Of a stretch of 43,015 nucleotides of DNA, positions 22,190-30,956 are shown piece after piece. Numbering within the stretch: the first letter of the stretch is position 1; every line of letters starts with the position of its first letter. Origin of the DNA: a virus. Where the stretch lies: positions 1-43,015 of the IMG/VR virus record IMGVR_UViG_3300042010_000261, one strand, 5' to 3'. The notes below the pieces were generated by a model. That model was given only the letters and a program-made list of their open reading frames with translations, made no database searches and was not told the DNA's origin. The translations under genes and the position numbers were made by a program.

Positions 22190-22401
22190 GGAAAGATGAT
22201 ATCTGGAAAACGCTGCTGATGGTGCGCCAGGCCTACCAGGATTCACTGGACGGCAAGAGCATTTCGTTCACCGGTGTGAACGGTCGCGCCATTACCAACC
22301 ACGACCCGAAAGCGCTGCGCGACGAGCTCGAATACTGGGAGCGTCGCTGGCGCACAGTTAACAGACGTGGTGGTTTGTACAAACTCGCTAACTTTCTGTA
22401 A
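22186..22401 (+). CDS. gpW-like head-tail connector
   Basis: A 71-residue protein with a GTG start overlapping the terminase stop by four bases. RKDDIWKTLLMVRQAYQDSL and RDELEYWERRWRTVNRR form the two helices flanking a short beta hairpin, as in lambda gpW. It fills the portal channel after packaging so that DNA is retained and the tail can attach. Order terminase-gpW-portal is the same as lambda A-W-B. Confidence 0.9.
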   Translation: MRKDDIWKTLLMVRQAYQDSLDGKSISFTGVNGRAITNHDPKALRDELEYWERRWRTVNRRGGLYKLANFL

Positions 22402-22409
22402 GGCGTTCT

Positions 22410-23930
22410 ATGGGCATTCTTGAAAGAACACTGGGGGCTATTTCCCCCGGGTGGGCAGCGGCGCGCGCGCGGGACAGACTCCGGCTCAATGCGTATGAAG
22501 CGGCCAACCCGTCACGGTTGCACAAGGCCAAAAAGCAAAGCCAGTCAGCGGACACCTCTGTGTTTGCTGCAGGGCAGTCCCTGCGGGAGCAGGCTAGGTG
22601 GCTCGATGAAAACCACGATCTGGTAATCGGCCTGTTCGACAAAATGGAAGACAGGGTGATTGGTGCTCACGGCATCCATGTTGAACCCCAGCCTCTCGAT
22701 CTGGAGGGTAATCTCCATTCCGAATTTGCCGGGCAGCTTTCGGCGCTCTGGGCGGAATGGTCAGTGCGTCCTGAAGTAACCGGCATGTTTACCAGGCCGG
22801 AAGCTGAGCGCCTGCTGTTGCGTTCAGCACTACGTGACGGGGAAGTGTTCACACAGCTGGTCAGAGGGAATGTGCCGGGCCTGCAGCATGCCACGTCTGT
22901 ACCGTTCTCACTGGAAATGCTGGAGGCGGATTTTGTGCCGTTCAACCTGAACAGCACCGCAGGCCAGCAGGTTCGGCAGGGCATCATCGTGAACGACTGG
23001 GGGCGTCCTGTCGGCTACCGGGTTTACAAATACCACCCGGCAAACATGACGCGGTTCAGCGCCGAACTCAAAACCGTCTCCGCTGACAACATGCTTCACC
23101 TGGCGCAACGCAAGAGACTGCACCAGCTGCGGGGTATCAGCCTGATCCACGGGGTCATTACCCGTCTGTCAGACATCAAAGATTATGAAGAGAGCGAGCG
23201 CGTGGCCGCCCGTATTGCCGCTGCGCTGGGGTTCTATATCAAGCGTGGCGATGCCCAGTCCCTTGGCGATGAAAATGAATTTTCTACGCCCGGTGGTCAG
23301 CGTCACTACGATATCGCGCCGGGCATGATTTACGACGAACTCCGGCCCGGCGAAGACCTGGGCATGGTGGAATCAAACCGCCCGAACGTTCATCTCTACG
23401 AATTCCGTAACGGGCAGATGCGTGCTGTGGCTGCAGGCACTCGCGGGAGCTATTCCAGCATCGCCCGGGACTATAACGGCACCTACAGCTCACAGCGTCA
23501 GGAGCTGGTGGAGAGCTTCGAAGGCTACAACGTCCTGCAGCAGTGGTTTGTCGGCCAGCACAGCCGTCCCGTTTACCGCGCATGGCTGGCGATGGTACTG
23601 CTGAGCGGCGTTGAAGTCCCGCCGGATGTGGATCCGAATTCCCTCTATAACGCGCTTTATCTCGGTCCGGTGATGCCCTGGATTGATCCGGGTAAAGAGG
23701 CCAACGCCTGGAAAGCCATTGTGCGTGGCGGTGCGGGTACTGAAGCGGAATGGGCGCGCGCCAGGGGAAAAAATCCGCAGGAGGTTAAACGCCAGCGGCT
23801 GCGTGAAACCGAATTTAACCGTCAACACGGGCTGGTGTTTGATTCCGACGCCGCCAACGACAAAGGAGCAATGCCAGATGCAACGACAAAAACAAACGAT
23901 GCCCGGCGTGAGCCGGACGATGATGATTAA
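22410..23930 (+). CDS. Portal protein, lambda gpB family
   Basis: A 506-residue portal monomer. The lambda-type portal features are visible: YEAANPSRLHK, LREQARWLDENHDLVIGLFD, FTRPEAERLLLRSALRDGE and VEPQPLDLEGN near the N terminus. A conserved core follows (IVNDWGRPVGYRVYK, LHQLRGISLIHGVI, YSSIARDYNGTYSSQRQEL). Twelve copies form the channel at one capsid vertex used for packaging and tail joining. The C terminus is rich in Asp/Lys and overlaps the protease-capsid gene by 53 bases. Confidence 0.95.
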   Translation: MGILERTLGAISPGWAAARARDRLRLNAYEAANPSRLHKAKKQSQSADTSVFAAGQSLREQARWLDENHDLVIGLFDKMEDRVIGAHGIHVEPQPLDLEGNLHSEFAGQLSALWAEWSVRPEVTGMFTRPEAERLLLRSALRDGEVFTQLVRGNVPGLQHATSVPFSLEMLEADFVPFNLNSTAGQQVRQGIIVNDWGRPVGYRVYKYHPANMTRFSAELKTVSADNMLHLAQRKRLHQLRGISLIHGVITRLSDIKDYEESERVAARIAAALGFYIKRGDAQSLGDENEFSTPGGQRHYDIAPGMIYDELRPGEDLGMVESNRPNVHLYEFRNGQMRAVAAGTRGSYSSIARDYNGTYSSQRQELVESFEGYNVLQQWFVGQHSRPVYRAWLAMVLLSGVEVPPDVDPNSLYNALYLGPVMPWIDPGKEANAWKAIVRGGAGTEAEWARARGKNPQEVKRQRLRETEFNRQHGLVFDSDAANDKGAMPDATTKTNDARREPDDDD

Positions 23931-25998
23931 CCCCCGCGCCAGCCTGGCGGGTGTCGATGCGGCAAACGACCAGTGCTGGTATGAAATCCGCGCGCTGGCC
24001 GCCGGACGCGTTGAAATCTTCCTCTATGACGTGATCGGCGGCTGGGGCATTACCGCCCAGCAGTTTGTCGCTGACTGTAAGGATGCGGGGGTGTTTGACG
24101 CCAGCGCTGTCGATTTGCATATCCACAGTCCCGGCGGCGATGTGATGCAGGGCTTTGCGATCTACAACACTCTGTCCCGGCTGAAAGCGAAAGTGGATAT
24201 CTGGGTGGACGGCGTGGCGGCCAGCATGGCCTCAATGATTGTCTGCCTGCCCGGCGCCACGGTGCACATGCCGGAAAACGCCTGGATTATGGTCCACAAA
24301 CCGTGGGGTGGTATCGCCGGGGATTCGGACGACATGCGCGATTACGCCGCCTGGCTTGATCGTAACGAAGCCCTGATGCTCAGCGCTTATATGAATAAAA
24401 CCGGTCTGGGGCAGGAGGAGCTGGAAGCGATGCTGAAAGCGGAGACCTGGCTCAACGGGGCCGAGGCGGTGGAGAAAGGTTTCGCCGACAAGCTTGAACC
24501 TGAACTGCAGGCCGCGGCCTGTGTGAATGAAAATAAACTGAAGGATTACCAGAACATGCCAGAACAGATTAAATCTCTTTTTGCGCCGCGCGCCGAAGCT
24601 CCGGTGAATCAGCCACAGCAACCTGCACCGGTACAGCAGCCCGCGCCGGTGCAGGCAAACCTTACCCCGCCCGCACCACAGCAGCCCGCGCCGCAGATGG
24701 CAAACATCGATGTTAACGCGCTGGCCCAGCAACTGCAGCAACAGATGCAGACGGCGAACGCGGAGCGCGTGAATTCCGTTTCCGCCGTGTTTGAGGCATT
24801 CCCGGCCTTTGCGACGCTGAGGGCGGAATGTCTCGCCGACTTCACCTGCAACGCCGAAAAAGCCCGCGATAAACTGCTGCAGGCGCTGGCGGCGGGCACC
24901 ACCCCGAGCGCCGGTCCGGGTGCCATTCATCTTTATGCCGGTAACGGCAATCTGGTCGGTGATTCCATTCGCGCTGCGGTAATGACCCGCGCGGGCTATG
25001 CGCAGGCCGAGAAGGATAACGCTTACAATGGTTACACCCTTCGCGAACTGGCGCGCGCCTCCCTGGTCGATCGCGGCATCGGTATCTCCGGCGCTGGCAC
25101 GGCACAGGCGATGGTCGGACTGGCGTTCACCCACAGCAGCAGCGATTTCGGCAATATCCTGATGGATGTGGCGCACAAAGCGGCGCTGATGGGCTGGGAT
25201 GAAGCCACCGAAACCTTTGAACAATGGACCCGTAAGGGCACGCTGACCGATTTCAAAACCGCACACCGTGTCGGTCTTGAATCACTGGCATCGCTTCGTA
25301 AGGTTCGTGCCGGGGCAGAATATAAATATGTCACCATCAAGGATCGCGGTGAGCCGATTGCGCTGGCGACCTACGGCGAACTGTTCAGCATCGACCGACA
25401 GACCATCATCAACGATGACCTGGACATGCTGACCCGTATTCCGCAGGCGATGGGGCTTGCTGCTCGTGCCACCGTGGGCGATCTGGTCTGGGCTGTTTTA
25501 ACCAGCAATCCAAAAATGTCGGACGGTAAGCCGCTGTTCCATGCCGATCACGGCAACTTGGTCTCAGCGGATCTCAGTATCGAAGGTCTGGATACGGCCC
25601 GTAAAGCGATGCTGCTGCAAAAATCCGGCGATCGTCGTCTGAACATTCGTCCGGCCTTTATGCTGACGCCTGTGGCGATTGAGTCACGGGCAAACCAGCT
25701 GATCAAATCTGCAAGCGTACCAGGTGCAGATGCCAACAGCGGTATTGTGAACCCGATCCAGAACTTTGTGACGGTAGCCTCTGAGGCTCGCCTGGATGAC
25801 AGCAGCCCCACGGATTATTACCTGACTGCAGCACAGGGACGCGACACTATCGAAGTGGCATATCTGGACGGTATTGATACGCCATATCTGGAGCAGCAGC
25901 AGGGCTTCACCGTAGACGGTGCTGCATTCAAGGTCCGCATTGATGCAGGTGTGGCACCGCTTGACTGGCGCGGCATGGTTAAAGTCACCAAAAAATAA
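23878..25998 (+). CDS. Fused ClpP-like prohead protease and major capsid protein
   Basis: A 706-residue two-part protein. Residues about 30-215 form a ClpP-type protease: HIHSPGGDV (82-89), catalytic Ser116 in GVAASMAS and His140 in MVHKPWGG. A Pro/Gln-rich linker (about 240-275) and a helix (to about 305) follow, then a HK97-type major capsid domain to the end. The protease and capsid should be separated by self-processing during prohead maturation. The same fusion occurs in the Gifsy prophages. AAGGAG lies nine bases before the chosen ATG; upstream in-frame ATGs fall inside the portal gene. Confidence 0.92.
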   Translation: MQRQKQTMPGVSRTMMINPRASLAGVDAANDQCWYEIRALAAGRVEIFLYDVIGGWGITAQQFVADCKDAGVFDASAVDLHIHSPGGDVMQGFAIYNTLSRLKAKVDIWVDGVAASMASMIVCLPGATVHMPENAWIMVHKPWGGIAGDSDDMRDYAAWLDRNEALMLSAYMNKTGLGQEELEAMLKAETWLNGAEAVEKGFADKLEPELQAAACVNENKLKDYQNMPEQIKSLFAPRAEAPVNQPQQPAPVQQPAPVQANLTPPAPQQPAPQMANIDVNALAQQLQQQMQTANAERVNSVSAVFEAFPAFATLRAECLADFTCNAEKARDKLLQALAAGTTPSAGPGAIHLYAGNGNLVGDSIRAAVMTRAGYAQAEKDNAYNGYTLRELARASLVDRGIGISGAGTAQAMVGLAFTHSSSDFGNILMDVAHKAALMGWDEATETFEQWTRKGTLTDFKTAHRVGLESLASLRKVRAGAEYKYVTIKDRGEPIALATYGELFSIDRQTIINDDLDMLTRIPQAMGLAARATVGDLVWAVLTSNPKMSDGKPLFHADHGNLVSADLSIEGLDTARKAMLLQKSGDRRLNIRPAFMLTPVAIESRANQLIKSASVPGADANSGIVNPIQNFVTVASEARLDDSSPTDYYLTAAQGRDTIEVAYLDGIDTPYLEQQQGFTVDGAAFKVRIDAGVAPLDWRGMVKVTKK

Positions 25999-26000
25999 CG

Positions 26001-26022
26001 ACCGTCATCTGGCGGTTTTTTT
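26001..26022 (+). terminator. Intrinsic terminator-like hairpin after the capsid gene
   Basis: ACCGTC and GGCGGT (one G-T pair) around a four-base loop, then seven T. It may lower expression of the genes downstream of the capsid. Confidence 0.7.
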
Positions 26023-26067
26023 ATTACGGAGCGGCGCGTGCTGCTCCTTTTTTGTCTGGAGAGAAAA

Positions 26068-26403
26068 ATGGCGAAAAATTATCAGCAGGACGGCAATACC
26101 CTTGATTTTCAGAATACCGGTGCGACCGATATTCTCTCAGGTGATGCCGTGCTTTCAGGAGCTCTGGTGGGTGTCGCTCACGATGACATCCCGGCAGGGT
26201 TGTGGGGTGTGCTGCATACGACGGGCGTTTTCGTTCTGCCAAAGGCGGCGGAAGCGGTCACTCTAGGCCAGAAGCTGTATCTGGCAGACGGAAAACTAAC
26301 GGTTGAAGCTGGAGAAGCGGCGGCACCGAATCCTCTGGCCGGTACCGCCTGGGCAGCTGCAGCTGCAGATGTCGATACTGTTCCGGTGCGGCTGGGTTAC
26401 TGA
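26068..26403 (+). CDS. DUF2190 capsid-associated protein
   Basis: A 111-residue beta-rich protein starting MAKNYQQDGNTLDFQNTGAT, with GGAGAG before its ATG. Features such as DILSGDAVLSGALVGVAHDD, GLWGVLHTTGVFVLPK and QKLYLADGKLT are characteristic of DUF2190 proteins, which lie next to major capsid genes and act as decoration or cement proteins. It overlaps the next gene (TGATG). Confidence 0.88.
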   Translation: MAKNYQQDGNTLDFQNTGATDILSGDAVLSGALVGVAHDDIPAGLWGVLHTTGVFVLPKAAEAVTLGQKLYLADGKLTVEAGEAAAPNPLAGTAWAAAAADVDTVPVRLGY

Positions 26404-26759
26404 TGAACCGCTTTCGTGCCCGACTGGCCCGTGCTGATGCCCGGATCTCCCGGGCATTTGCGGAAGCACTGCCGGCAGTCTTGTTTATCGGTACTGAGGT
26501 GCGTTCTGTCACCGTAATTTTCGAGACGCCCGATGCGCCGGTTGACGTTCCCGCCGGGGGACAAATTCAAGACCGCTCTCCGGCATTCAGCGCGCTAACA
26601 ACAGATATCGCCGGGCTTGAGAAGCATCACGGCGTGGAGATCAACGGCACGGCTTATCGTGTGACGCACGTCGGCGCTGATGAGGAAGGGCGGACCCGCG
26701 TCACGCTGGCGTATGGCGCACCGGGTAAGGTGCAGCCGGACATCAATGAGTGGAGCTGA
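26403..26759 (+). CDS. Head-tail joining protein, Gifsy/FII-like
   Basis: A 118-residue connector. MNRFRARLARADARISRAFAE helix, then VLFIGTEVRSVTVIFE and VEINGTAYRVTHVGADEEGRTRVTL, a beta barrel like lambda gpFII and the Gifsy-2 homologue that was once called an ATP-binding sugar transporter-like protein. The place between DUF2190 and tail genes fits a stopper that closes the head. It is coupled to the genes on both sides. Confidence 0.75.
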   Translation: MNRFRARLARADARISRAFAEALPAVLFIGTEVRSVTVIFETPDAPVDVPAGGQIQDRSPAFSALTTDIAGLEKHHGVEINGTAYRVTHVGADEEGRTRVTLAYGAPGKVQPDINEWS

Positions 26760-26760
26760 T

Positions 26761-27423
26761 ATGGCACGTGAGTCCAGACTGCGACGGGATTTGCCCGTCG
26801 ATATCGATGTGGATGCCATCTGGCGGATAGCGGAGCATATCGGTGCCACCCATAAACAGTTTCGGGCGGCATACTCCCGCGCCCTGAAACGTACCGCCGC
26901 CACTTTACGTAAAAAAGCGATGGCAGACCTGAAAGACGGGCTGGCTCCCCGCAGCCTGGATCTGGTGCGCCGGCGTCTGCTTTCCTTTCGTCTCGATCGC
27001 GCTTCTCAGTCACAACTTGATAATTTTCGTCTCTGGTTCGGCCTGAATGCCATCAAGGTAAAGGATCTCAAAGGGCGAATTAACGGGCGGGTAAGACCTC
27101 ATCATTCTCGGCGGGATAAGTCCACCGGGCGATTTATTAAGGCGCGACGTCAGGCAGAAAACGCCGGATTCACACCAAAAGGCAGTCTGCTTTCCCCACG
27201 GACATTTGAAAACGGTGAGGTGGCACGCTCCCGTCGGGAAAACAGACGCACGGTGGTCATACGCGATCCTGACACCCGGCGGACCCGGGAGGCAGAAGTG
27301 GATATTTATGAGCCGATGCTCAACTACATCGAGGATAACGCCTTTGCGGAGGCGATGGAGATTTTTATGCATCACTTTGAAACCGATCTGCGCGGGCGCG
27401 TGAAAGCCCGTATTTCTGTCTGA
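26761..27423 (+). CDS. Tail completion protein, gpZ-like
   Basis: A 220-residue very basic protein starting one base after the previous stop. Features: an N-terminal segment (RLRRDLPVDIDVDAIWRIAEHI), AYSRALKRTAATLRKKAMADL and a second region ending EAMEIFMHHFETDLRGRVKARIS. This agrees with the minor tail/tail-completion proteins of the gpZ (Phage_tail_Z) family found before tail terminators. It should mature the tail so that it can join the head. Another start 27 codons upstream overlaps the previous gene and was rejected. Confidence 0.7.
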   Translation: MARESRLRRDLPVDIDVDAIWRIAEHIGATHKQFRAAYSRALKRTAATLRKKAMADLKDGLAPRSLDLVRRRLLSFRLDRASQSQLDNFRLWFGLNAIKVKDLKGRINGRVRPHHSRRDKSTGRFIKARRQAENAGFTPKGSLLSPRTFENGEVARSRRENRRTVVIRDPDTRRTREAEVDIYEPMLNYIEDNAFAEAMEIFMHHFETDLRGRVKARISV

Positions 27424-27431
27424 GGTGGACC

Positions 27432-27986
27432 ATGGCTGAGCCATTGCTGCTTGGGCAGTATCACGATGCCGTTACCGGCGCGCTGAAAAACATTGCGTGG
27501 GTGCGGGACGCCGATGCGTACCCGGAAAAAAATATCCCCCGCTTTACCGGACTGATCACCCCGGCAGTCTATTTCTCCATTAACGGCTGGGAGCAGGGCG
27601 GGGGCAACGAGGGGCAGCTCAACGTAAATCTGTCCTGCGATTTGTTCGTGGTGGTGGATGCAGCCGGGGCTGGTGTCAGTCGCCCGGAAATTTTCCTGCG
27701 CACGGCGGCAGCGGACATTACCCAGTGGATTGACGGCCAGCTGTTCGGCCTGACCAGTCTGGAGCCTGCCGTGTTTATCGATGCGGCACGCGATGAGTTT
27801 GATCCGCGCATGGATGATTACCTTGTCTGGCGCATTTCATTTACCCAGGCAGCCGCCTTTGGTGCCGATCCGTTTGCACAGCTGAATGCCCCGCTGAAAG
27901 CTGCCTGGCTGGGCAAGGCACCGGATATCGGTCGCGCACATGTGGACGATTACCAGCTGATATACGAGGCAAAACCTGATGAGTGA
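27432..27986 (+). CDS. Putative tail terminator (Mu gp37-like)
   Basis: A 184-residue protein with AVYFSINGWEQGGGNEGQLN, CDLFVVVDAAGAG, ADITQWIDGQLFGLT and YLVWRISFTQAAAFG, an alpha/beta layout of tail terminator proteins in Mu-like and P2-like tails. GAGG precedes the ATG. It would cap the tail tube and provide the head-binding surface. It overlaps the start of the spike gene by eight bases. Confidence 0.7.
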   Translation: MAEPLLLGQYHDAVTGALKNIAWVRDADAYPEKNIPRFTGLITPAVYFSINGWEQGGGNEGQLNVNLSCDLFVVVDAAGAGVSRPEIFLRTAAADITQWIDGQLFGLTSLEPAVFIDAARDEFDPRMDDYLVWRISFTQAAAFGADPFAQLNAPLKAAWLGKAPDIGRAHVDDYQLIYEAKPDE

Positions 27987-28602
27987 AATCGAGGGCGATT
28001 TACAGCGCCGTCTGGCGAATATCGTGCGGCGCGGGGTGATTCATTCCGTTAAGCATGACGGTATACCGAAATGCCGGGTGGACCTGGGCGACATCACCAC
28101 CACCTGGCTGCCGCTCTGCCAGGGATTCTCGGGTACTAACCGGGCAGACTCCAATCCGTATGCGGTGGGGGATGCGGTCACGGTGCTGTCGGAGGCGGGC
28201 GAACTCAATAATGGCCGGGTGTTTCCGGGCTGGAATACCGGCGGTCTGCCGGTGCCGGCGGGAAGCGACAGTGAACATATCACCCGCTACGGGGATGGTA
28301 CTGAAATCCGTTATGACCGTGCCGCACATGCCCTGACCATCACCCTTGCAGAGGGGGGGACATACAAAATCATCGGGAAAGGCACGCTGGACGGCCCGGT
28401 GGAAATCACCGACACCCTGACCGTTCAGGGGAAAACGCAGATAAATGCCGACACGAACGTGACCGGAAATATCGGGGCGACACAGGAGATTTCGGACGGT
28501 ACCGGAAAAATGAGCGGGATCCGCGAAACCTACAACGGCCATGACCATAAAGAAAATGGTGACGGCGGTGGTACCACGAATCCCCCAAATCAAAAAATGT
28601 GA
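27979..28602 (+). CDS. Baseplate spike gpV (Mu gp45-like)
   Basis: A 207-residue membrane-piercing spike. OB-fold N-terminal domain (IVRRGVIHSVKHDGIPKCRV, CQGFSGTNRADSNPYAVGD) is followed by a beta-helical part (LDGPVEITDTLTVQGKTQIN) and an apex ending NGHDHKENGDGGGTTNPPN. The HxH there is the iron-binding site at the tip of P2 gpV and phi92 spikes. Three copies would form the needle that penetrates the outer membrane. It is followed by a terminator-like hairpin. Confidence 0.92.
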   Translation: MSEIEGDLQRRLANIVRRGVIHSVKHDGIPKCRVDLGDITTTWLPLCQGFSGTNRADSNPYAVGDAVTVLSEAGELNNGRVFPGWNTGGLPVPAGSDSEHITRYGDGTEIRYDRAAHALTITLAEGGTYKIIGKGTLDGPVEITDTLTVQGKTQINADTNVTGNIGATQEISDGTGKMSGIRETYNGHDHKENGDGGGTTNPPNQKM

Positions 28603-28623
28603 CCTGCCGCGGCAGGTTTTTTT
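28602..28623 (+). terminator. Intrinsic terminator after the spike gene
   Basis: ACCTGC-CGCG-GCAGGT, perfect six-base stem, with TTTTTTT after it. It lies before the sheath gene leader (TGGAG). Confidence 0.85.
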
Positions 28624-28640
28624 ATGCCTGGAGAAAATGA

Positions 28641-30110
28641 ATGGCGAATTTACATGGTGTGGAAACGATCGAACTGACATCCGGAACGGTCGCGGTCACG
28701 ACGATCCAGACGGCCATCATCGGCCTGGTGGGAACCGCGCCGGATGCTTCCGCCGGAACCCCGGCCAGTGCGGCCACGGGGACTCCCATTCTGGACAATG
28801 TCGTGGATTTTACAGCGACCATCACCGGCAGGGCGGGCAACGTGATTCTGGTGGAAGCCGTAGCCGGTATTCCCGATGCCGAAAATCCGGCGGAGGTTGA
28901 AACCTCCGCCGTCTGGGGGGCGACCGGGGCGAAACTGACCATCACGCTTGGCTGCGATGAAACCGGGAAGCTGACGGCTACCCCTGCCGATGTTGTTGCT
29001 GCGGTGGGTGCGGTGCAGGACGTGAAAGTGACCGCAACGGGAAGCGGTAGCGGTATTGTCTCACCGTTCAGTCTGCAACTTGCAGGGGGCGAGGATGAGC
29101 CGTTTCCGCTGAATACGCCGGTGGCGATTGTTGGCACCACGATGCTTTCGCGTCTTGGTGAAAAAGGCACGCTCAAACAGGCACTGATGGAAATCAACGA
29201 CCAGCGAAATGCCCTGACGGTGGTGGTGCGCGTGGCGGATGGGGCCGATGAAGCGGGGAAACGCGCTGCAGTTCTGGCCGGGATCGGCGCACTGTCGTCC
29301 GCGAAAACCGTGACGACGTATCAGCCCCGGATCCTGATTGCGCCGGGGTTCAGTGAGGATGATGCTGTGGGCAAGGCGCTGGAAACCATGGCAGGAAAAC
29401 TGCGGGCGGTGGCGTATGTTGACTGTGCCTCCGGAGCCAAGCTGCAGGAGGTGGTTCAGCGTCGCCAGTCCTACGGCATGCGTACTGAACTGTTGCGCCC
29501 GCGTGTGCAGGTCAGTAACGCCGGAGGCCAGCTGGTTTACCGTCCGTATTCTGCATTTGCGGCAGGCCTACGTGCCCGCATCGATTTCGAGAAGGGCTGG
29601 TGGTGGAGCAAATCCAACCAGGACATTAATAATATCCTCGGCGTGGAGCTGATCGACGAGTTTATTCTCGGCGATGAAAACTGCGACGCGAACCTGCTCA
29701 ACATGCAGAACGTCTCCACCATTATCCGCCGTGCGGGGTTTAAACACTGGGGGAACCGTCTGTGTGGTACCGACCCGCAGTGGCGATTTGAATCAGTACG
29801 CCGCACCGCCGACGTCATCGAGGACAGTATTCAGGAAACGATGCTGGAATACGTTGACCGCCCGCTGGACAGGGAGAATGCCGACGACATTATCGGCACG
29901 ATCAATGCCTATATGCGCCAGCTGGTCGGGCTCGGTGCCATTTTTGGCGGCCGCGCCTGGCTGGATGAGGAGCTTAACACTGCAGAGAGCATGGCGGCGG
30001 GCGTGCTGTACATCAACTACGACTTTGGTCCGAAATCGCCGACTGAGCTTATCAGCCTGCGCGTCCGGGTGAATAACAACTATGCGCTTGAGGAGATGCT
30101 GGCAGCATGA
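28641..30110 (+). CDS. Contractile tail sheath protein
   Basis: A 489-residue protein with the sheath core visible: TPVAIVGTTMLSRLGEKGTL, RILIAPGFSEDD, FAAGLRARIDFEKGWWWS, LWNRLCG-like WGNRLCGTDPQW, then RRTADVIEDSIQETMLEYVD and the C-terminal arm ISLRVRVNNNYALEEML. It forms the contracting sleeve around the tube, as in P2 FI and Mu L. The Ala/Thr/Gly-rich insert of about 130 residues near the N terminus is probably a surface domain. The stop overlaps the tube start (ATGA). Confidence 0.95.
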   Translation: MANLHGVETIELTSGTVAVTTIQTAIIGLVGTAPDASAGTPASAATGTPILDNVVDFTATITGRAGNVILVEAVAGIPDAENPAEVETSAVWGATGAKLTITLGCDETGKLTATPADVVAAVGAVQDVKVTATGSGSGIVSPFSLQLAGGEDEPFPLNTPVAIVGTTMLSRLGEKGTLKQALMEINDQRNALTVVVRVADGADEAGKRAAVLAGIGALSSAKTVTTYQPRILIAPGFSEDDAVGKALETMAGKLRAVAYVDCASGAKLQEVVQRRQSYGMRTELLRPRVQVSNAGGQLVYRPYSAFAAGLRARIDFEKGWWWSKSNQDINNILGVELIDEFILGDENCDANLLNMQNVSTIIRRAGFKHWGNRLCGTDPQWRFESVRRTADVIEDSIQETMLEYVDRPLDRENADDIIGTINAYMRQLVGLGAIFGGRAWLDEELNTAESMAAGVLYINYDFGPKSPTELISLRVRVNNNYALEEMLAA

Positions 30111-30613
30111 GTGAAAAAAACACATTACGCGTCTGGACCTTTTTCCGGCAGGGGGTCCGCATTCAGGGGGCGCATGAATTCACACCGCCGACACTGTCCA
30201 TTGTCAAAACTGACCTGCGCACCGGCGCACAGGATGCGCCGTCCCCCGTGGATGACGGCATGGAGGCGCTGACCTGCCAGCTGAAATTCTACGGTGTGGA
30301 CACGGACATGCTGACCGCCTTTGGTTTTGTCAGCGGCAGCCGTCCGCGCTTTACGGCCTATCAGGGCTATCTGGCGAACGGCACCGCGCTGGGCACCATC
30401 GAGGAGATCGAGGGCTTTGTGCAGACCGTCACGCCGGATGCGCGGGGCAAGGACAGCCTGTCCGAAAATGCCGTCACAGTGGACATCGCCGTGAGCTATT
30501 ACCGCCAGACCAAAGACGGCCGCGAGCTCTTTGAAATTGATACGGAGCGCTTCTCGCGCCGGGTGAATGGCGTGGATGTGTTGTCCGGCCTGGCGGCGAA
30601 AGTCCGTCTCTGA
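30107..30613 (+). CDS. Tail tube protein (P2 FII-like)
   Basis: A 168-residue tube monomer starting MSEKNTLRVWTFFRQGVRIQ. Features include PPTLSIVKTDLRTGAQDAP, FYGVDTDMLTAFGFVSG, VQTVTPDARGKDS and VSYYRQTKDGRELFEIDTER, as in FII-type major tail tubes. It polymerises inside the sheath, guided by the tape measure. It is coupled to the sheath gene. Confidence 0.93.
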   Translation: MSEKNTLRVWTFFRQGVRIQGAHEFTPPTLSIVKTDLRTGAQDAPSPVDDGMEALTCQLKFYGVDTDMLTAFGFVSGSRPRFTAYQGYLANGTALGTIEEIEGFVQTVTPDARGKDSLSENAVTVDIAVSYYRQTKDGRELFEIDTERFSRRVNGVDVLSGLAAKVRL

Positions 30614-30630
30614 GCCTGTCTTTATCCTGT

Positions 30631-30653
30631 AACGGCCTTCGGGCCGTTTTTAC
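30631..30653 (+). terminator. Intrinsic terminator after the tube gene
   Basis: AACGGCC-TTCG-GGCCGTT with an extra-stable TTCG loop, followed by T-rich DNA. It may favour excess sheath and tube over assembly proteins. Confidence 0.9.
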
Positions 30654-30668
30654 TTTACGGAGAGTGTT

Positions 30669-30956
30669 ATGAGTTTTCCTGGTGAAACCCGCGTTATCAA
30701 ACTGTATTCCCCTGTTTCCTTTGAGAACGGTGGCCTGCTCGAACAGGTGACGCTGCGCGAGCCGCTCGTGCGCGATCGCATTGCTTTTTCCAAGGATCGG
30801 GGCAGCGAAGAAGAAAAAGAGGCGCGCATGATTGCGCTGCTGTGCAACCTCAGTGAGCAGGATATCTGGCAGCTGACAGCGGCAGATTATGCGCAGCTGC
30901 TGGACGCATTCAATGTTTTTATGCTCCCGCCCGGGGAGCGACCGAAAGAAGCCTGA
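30669..30956 (+). CDS. Tail assembly chaperone gpE
   Basis: A 95-residue protein, starting MSFPGETRVIKLYSPVSFEN, with a charged middle (FSKDRGSEEEKEARMIALL) and a C-terminal helix LLDAFNVFMLPPGERPKEA. It matches P2 gpE-type chaperones that coat the tape measure during tube growth. A second frame continues past the stop (see next entry), as expected for this gene pair. Confidence 0.85.
   Translation: MSFPGETRVIKLYSPVSFENGGLLEQVTLREPLVRDRIAFSKDRGSEEEKEARMIALLCNLSEQDIWQLTAADYAQLLDAFNVFMLPPGERPKEA

Noticed and set aside
21185-22246. Leftward frame of 353 residues opposite the terminase gene
   Set aside because: Antisense shadow of a GC-rich, strongly conserved coding sequence; no family resemblance.
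24232-25266. Leftward frame of 344 residues opposite the capsid gene
   Set aside because: Antisense shadow; repeated Arg/Gly/His composition results from codon bias on the other strand.
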